From CAZJPD01 sp964547795 (lineage in GTDB: Bacteria > Pseudomonadota > Alphaproteobacteria > Rickettsiales > Midichloriaceae): a DNA stretch of 17,299 nt. A program made the position numbers and the translations under genes. Under the pieces are notes generated by a model. It saw only the letters and a program-made list of their open reading frames with translations, was not told the origin of the DNA and searched no databases. Of the stretch, positions 14,399-17,299 are shown piece by piece (positions within the stretch are counted from its first letter, which is position 1; each line of letters opens with the position of its first letter). The stretch is taken from positions 1 to 17,299 of the forward strand of contig CAZJPD010000020.1 of the NCBI GenBank assembly GCA_964547795.1, given 5' to 3'.

Positions 14399-15421
14399 TT
14401 ATAATTCTAGCTCAAGTTTTTTGTTGAATGCTGTTTTTCCTATATGTTTTAGACAAACACCTGTTAATATCCTCCCTCTTGGCGTTCTGTTAATAAATCC
14501 GATTTGTAGCAGATACGGCTCAATGGTATCCTCAATTGTATCCTTTTCTTCAGAAAGTCCTGCTGCAATAGTGTCTATACCAACAGGTCCTCCATTGTAG
14601 TTGTTTATTATAAAGTTTATATATTTATAGTCCAAGTTATCCAGCCCTATTTGATCAATGTGTAGTTTTTCCAAAGAAGACCTGACCAATTCAATGCAAA
14701 TAGAATTGCTGTTATTAAAATTCGCATAATCTCTAATTCTACGCAATAGCTTAACAGCAACCCTTGGCGTACCCCTTGAACATTTGGCAATTTCTGTAGC
14801 CACTTCTCCTGAGATATCTATATTGAAAATCTTACTTGCCCTTTTGACAACATCTTCAAGTTCTGTTTGAGTATAAAAGTCTAATTTAAACGTTATGCCA
14901 AATCTATCACGAAGTGGATTTGTGAGAAGTCCTAGCCTTGTTGTTGCCCCAACCAATGTAAACTTAGGCAAGTTGATTTTGACAGTACGAGCTGCAGGTC
15001 CATCACCGATAATCAAGTCAATACAGAAGTCCTCCATTGCAGTATATAAAACCTCTTCTACGGATGATGTCATCCTATGGATTTCATCAATAAACAATAT
15101 ATCATTTTCTTCTATATTCGTTAGAATTGCAGCTAACTCCCTTGTCTTACTCAACATTGGACCTGAGGTAACCTTAATGTTTGAATTAACTTCTTTTGCT
15201 ATGATTTGAGCAAGTGTTGTTTTACCAAGTCCAGGAGGACCATGAAAGAGTACATGGTCTAGTGTATCGCTTCTATATTTCGTAGCTCCTATAAAAACAG
15301 TGAGATTTTCAACTATCTTTTTTTGTCCAATAAACTCATTTAATCGAGATGGACGAATGCTTAGCTCATTTACCTCATCTTTTATAGAGTTTTTTCTGAT
15401 GATTTCACTGCCAGTTTCCAT
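14399..15421 (-). CDS. ruvB: Holliday junction branch-migration helicase RuvB
   Basis: RuvB is the AAA+ motor that, as a hexameric ring docked on RuvA, drives branch migration of Holliday junctions. The 340-residue protein has the N-terminal RPSRLNEFIGQKKIVENL, Walker A GPPGLGKT (61-68), Walker B LFIDEIHR (109-116), sensor GATTR (158-162) and PLRDRFG with the arginine finger (169-175). The winged-helix DNA-binding domain at the C-terminus includes GGPVGIDTIAAGLSEEKDTI and FINRTPRGRILT. The ATG at 15421 lies 4 bases after the lolD stop, so the pair is co-transcribed. The usual partners ruvA and ruvC are not adjacent. Confidence 0.97.
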   Translation of the reverse strand: METGSEIIRKNSIKDEVNELSIRPSRLNEFIGQKKIVENLTVFIGATKYRSDTLDHVLFHGPPGLGKTTLAQIIAKEVNSNIKVTSGPMLSKTRELAAILTNIEENDILFIDEIHRMTSSVEEVLYTAMEDFCIDLIIGDGPAARTVKINLPKFTLVGATTRLGLLTNPLRDRFGITFKLDFYTQTELEDVVKRASKIFNIDISGEVATEIAKCSRGTPRVAVKLLRRIRDYANFNNSNSICIELVRSSLEKLHIDQIGLDNLDYKYINFIINNYNGGPVGIDTIAAGLSEEKDTIEDTIEPYLLQIGFINRTPRGRILTGVCLKHIGKTAFNKKLELEL

Positions 15422-15425
15422 ATAC

Positions 15426-16103
15426 CTAATTTTGTAACTCTAATTTACCTTCATTCAAAGCATAAATTTTATTTGCCTTTTTTGAAATATTTATGTCATG
15501 AGTGACTGTTATTGTTGTTATCTTATGTTCTTTTGAAATGTTTTCCAATATCTCCGCCACATTTTTGGTATTTTCTGCATCTAAATTTCCAGTTGGCTCA
15601 TCTGCTAAGATTAACTTTGGATTATTAATTAAACTCCTGGCTATTACCACCCTTTGCTGTTCACCTCCCGATAACTGAGAGGGATAACTATCATATCTAT
15701 GGCTTATATTGAGCTTAGCAAATAATGCTTTAGCTTTTTGTACTGCTATCTTTTTTTTCACTCCTAATATGTCTTGTGCAAACAGAACATTTTCAAGTGC
15801 AGTAAAATCGGGTAGCAAGTTATAGGACTGAAATATAAAACCTATAAATTCTCTTCTGAAAAGGGTTTGCTCTTTTTCACTCATTTTACTACACTCTATT
15901 CCTTCGATGCTAATTGAACCATCACTAGGAACATCAAGCAAACCAATCATCTTTAACAGAGTGCTTTTTCCTGAACCAGAAGGACCAATTATTGAAATTG
16001 CTTCCCCCTTTGCTACTTCCAAATTAACATCCCTTAATACCTGTTGTTTCGCCTTGTTCAAATAATAGTGCTTACTGACGTTCTTTAAAGATACAAGATT
16101 CAC
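15426..16103 (-). CDS. lolD: Lipoprotein-releasing ABC transporter, ATP-binding subunit LolD
   Basis: LolD powers the LolCE inner-membrane complex, which extracts mature lipoproteins and hands them to LolA. In 225 residues it has Walker A GPSGSGKS (40-47), Q-loop FIFQSYNLLPDFTALENV, ABC signature LSGGEQQRVVIARSL (144-158), Walker B LILADEPTGNLD and H-loop VTHD. The LLPDFTALENV sequence and overall length suit the LolD/MacB-type MJ0796 group. LolD is preferred because no MacB-type fusion is present, but a related efflux ATPase cannot be excluded because lolCE is not adjacent. The start is a GTG at 16103 without an obvious ribosome site, 4 bases after the rpmG stop, suggesting translational coupling. 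Confidence 0.85.
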   Translation of the reverse strand: MNLVSLKNVSKHYYLNKAKQQVLRDVNLEVAKGEAISIIGPSGSGKSTLLKMIGLLDVPSDGSISIEGIECSKMSEKEQTLFRREFIGFIFQSYNLLPDFTALENVLFAQDILGVKKKIAVQKAKALFAKLNISHRYDSYPSQLSGGEQQRVVIARSLINNPKLILADEPTGNLDAENTKNVAEILENISKEHKITTITVTHDINISKKANKIYALNEGKLELQN

Positions 16104-16107
16104 AAAT

Positions 16108-16278
16108 TTAGTTTGTTAGTTTCTTTTCATTAAACACGACGTGTTTACGTAAAACAGGATCGTATTTTTTAAAACTCAACTTTTCTTTCAATTGCTTGGG
16201 ATTCCTTTTTTTAACAAAAAAATAACCACTACCCCCGCTACTTACAAGCTTTACTAGGAAATTATTCTTCTTAGCCAT
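16108..16278 (-). CDS. rpmG: 50S ribosomal protein L33
   Basis: This 56-codon gene reads MAKKNNFLVKLVSSGGSGYF, then FVKKRNPKQLKEKLSFKKYD, and ends PVLRKHVVFNEKKLTN. The 'VKLVSSGGSGYFFV..RN' and 'KKYDP..RKHV.F.E.K' blocks define L33 of the large ribosomal subunit. It lacks zinc-ribbon cysteines, as in other alphaproteobacteria, and its length is the normal 55-56. It starts at ATG 16278 and ends 4 bases before lolD, heading an rpmG-lolD-ruvB unit. It is easily missed because of its size. Confidence 0.96.
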   Translation of the reverse strand: MAKKNNFLVKLVSSGGSGYFFVKKRNPKQLKEKLSFKKYDPVLRKHVVFNEKKLTN

Positions 16279-16307
16279 AGATTATAAATCTCTTTATTGT
16301 TTCTGTT

Positions 16308-16335
16308 ATTATAACCAATGTTTTTTAATTCTCAA
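16308..16335 (-). promoter_or_regulatory. Probable sigma-70 promoter of rpmG-lolD-ruvB
   Basis: On the minus strand TTGAGA (16330-16335) and a perfect TATAAT (16308-16313) are 16 bases apart, about 30 bases upstream of the rpmG ATG. The -35 box overlaps the last codons of the upstream potD-like gene (…Val-Glu-Asn-stop), so the operon probably has its own start inside the end of potD. Confidence 0.55.
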
Positions 16336-17299
16336 CTTTTAACATTTCCCAGTATTTATTATATATCTCAATATTGTTTCCTATTTCCCCATGTATGATG
16401 CTATTTTTTATTGTTTCTGGTTTAGGAAATATAACTTCATTATTTTGAAGTATCGGTTTAACCAGCTTTTTAGCTTCATCATTGGGAATGCTCATGCCTA
16501 AAATTTCAATAACATCCTTTGCAACATCTGGTCTATGTATGAAATTAATAAATCTATAGGCATTTTCCTTATTTTTTGCATTTTTCAATATAGCAAACAT
16601 ATCCATCGAGAAAATAACACCTTCTTTAGGGTATACAAATTTTAGATTATCATCTTCTACNNNNNNNNNNTATCACCACTTCGCAATTAAGAAAATTCAC
16701 TTTAGTTGAGTCAGATGAAAGTAACCTAACGTTTGGAAGTATTGTACAAAGCTTTTTATATGCAGCTTTGATTTCAGTTTCATTTACTGAATTAACATCA
16801 TACCCTAGTAGATTTAGACCAATGTGGAATACCTCCCTAACATCATCTAACAACAAAATCTTATTCTTATACTGTGCTTCAAATAGGTTATTCCAACTGT
16901 CCACCTTATCAGTTACGTATTTTGCGTTGTATGAAATACCAGTCAAATACACTGCATATGGTATACTAAATTTATTGTCAGGGTCAAAATGGAAGTTTAG
17001 AACATTTTTATTGATGAATTTAAAGTTTGGAATTTTAGATTTGTCCAGTTCTTCCAATAAATTACCCTTAGCCATTTTACTAACGAAATACGTAGATGGA
17101 GAAACAATATCGTAACTAGACTGCTGACCGAGCAATTTTATTTTAGCATACATGATTTCATTATTTTCATAAGATGAAAGTATGACATTGATGCCAGTTT
17201 CCTCTGTAAATTTTTTTATTACCTCATCAGGAATGCTATCATACCACGTGTAAATATACAGCTTACCTGTTAAAGCGTGAGCTGTAGAAATTTTAAACA
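16325..17299 (-). CDS. potD: Spermidine/putrescine-binding periplasmic protein (PotD-like), partial, with assembly gap
   Basis: PotD captures polyamines in the periplasm for the PotABC importer. The readable frame starts inside the gene at the window edge (…HALTGKLYIYTWYDSIPDEV, then IKKFTEETGINVILSSYE) and continues with YDIVSPSTYFVSKMAKGNLL, FSIPYAVYLTGISYN, SWNNLFEAQYKNKILLLDD and LPNVRLLSSDSTKVNFLNCE. After ten Ns it resumes with LKFVYPKEGVIFSMDMFAI and NKENAYRFINFIHRPDVAK. These are the PotD blocks WYDSIP, DIVSPSTYFVSKM, PKEG and AYRFINF. The signal peptide would lie beyond 17299. The frames on either side of the Ns disagree if the gap is exactly 10 bases. The missing piece corresponds to the family's GMIWNGSA block (about 11 residues), so the Ns are a placeholder and not evidence of a broken gene. 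No potABC is visible. Confidence 0.88.
16661..16670. other. Assembly gap (10 N)
   Basis: Ten undetermined bases lie inside the potD-like gene. For the two flanking frames to join, the true length must be a multiple of three, and alignment to PotD suggests roughly 30-40 bases are missing. The window therefore comes from a draft or scaffolded assembly. Confidence 0.95.

Noticed and set aside
14236..14427. 63-codon plus-strand open frame between ribF and ruvB
   Set aside because: It spans hairpin repeat copy 2 and the ruvB 3' end and has repeat-derived, Cys/His/Arg-rich composition, so it is an artefact.
1..17299. CRISPR array or defence island
   Set aside because: There is no regularly spaced direct-repeat array with unique spacers, and no Cas, restriction, toxin-antitoxin or other defence gene that I can recognise.

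Overview
This window is AT-rich and appears to come from a member of the Rickettsiales (an obligate intracellular alphaproteobacterium) that carries flagellar genes. That assignment is inference. It rests on the base composition, on the mix of housekeeping genes (rpmF-plsX-fabH, rpoH, a large aminopeptidase P, ruvB, lolD, a solitary psiM2-type terminase), on short dispersed hairpin repeats, and on several decaying genes. The base composition, the flagellar operon and polyamine-uptake potD would fit a flagellated lineage such as the Midichloriaceae or a flagellated Rickettsiaceae, but I cannot name the species.

Layout. 1-231 (-) is the start of a secreted DUF2066-like protein, cut by the window edge. 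335-1756 (+) is xseA. 1812-4093 (+) is a flagellar rod/ring cluster, flgG-flgA-flgH, and flgH has an in-frame TAG ahead of its intact conserved C-terminus. 4094-5083 holds no intact gene but carries a hairpin-module repeat and a remnant of a small ORF. 5084-6317 (+) is an unrecognised membrane/coiled-coil protein split by a single-base frameshift, followed by an IS630-type transposase tail. 6469-8788 (-) is the rpmF-plsX-fabH operon (ribosomal protein L32 and fatty acid/phospholipid synthesis). 8923-9726 (-) is rpoH and 9812-11575 (-) is aminopeptidase P. 11601-13055 (+) is a phage terminase large subunit broken by two single-base indels. 13269-14213 (-) is ribF. 14399-16278 (-) is a tight rpmG-lolD-ruvB operon, with rpmG only 56 codons long. 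16325-17299 (-) is a potD-like polyamine-binding protein with a 10-N assembly gap, running off the window.

How the genes relate. Most are core maintenance genes: DNA repair (xseA, ruvB), heat shock (rpoH), lipid synthesis, flavin cofactors, lipoprotein export (lolD) and ribosomal proteins. The accessory layer is small and eroding: the flagellar genes, terminase, IS630 tail, hypothetical membrane protein and two repeat families. The three frameshifts lie in short A or T runs, and the window has an N gap, so draft-assembly error must be excluded before calling all of them genuine pseudogenes. I see no complete new defence, secretion or mobile system. The most worthwhile signals are the flgH amber codon, the two-copy small-ORF repeat (about 4723-4848 and 13117-13217) with an 8-bp tandem palindrome in only one copy, and the stem-conserving hairpin modules.
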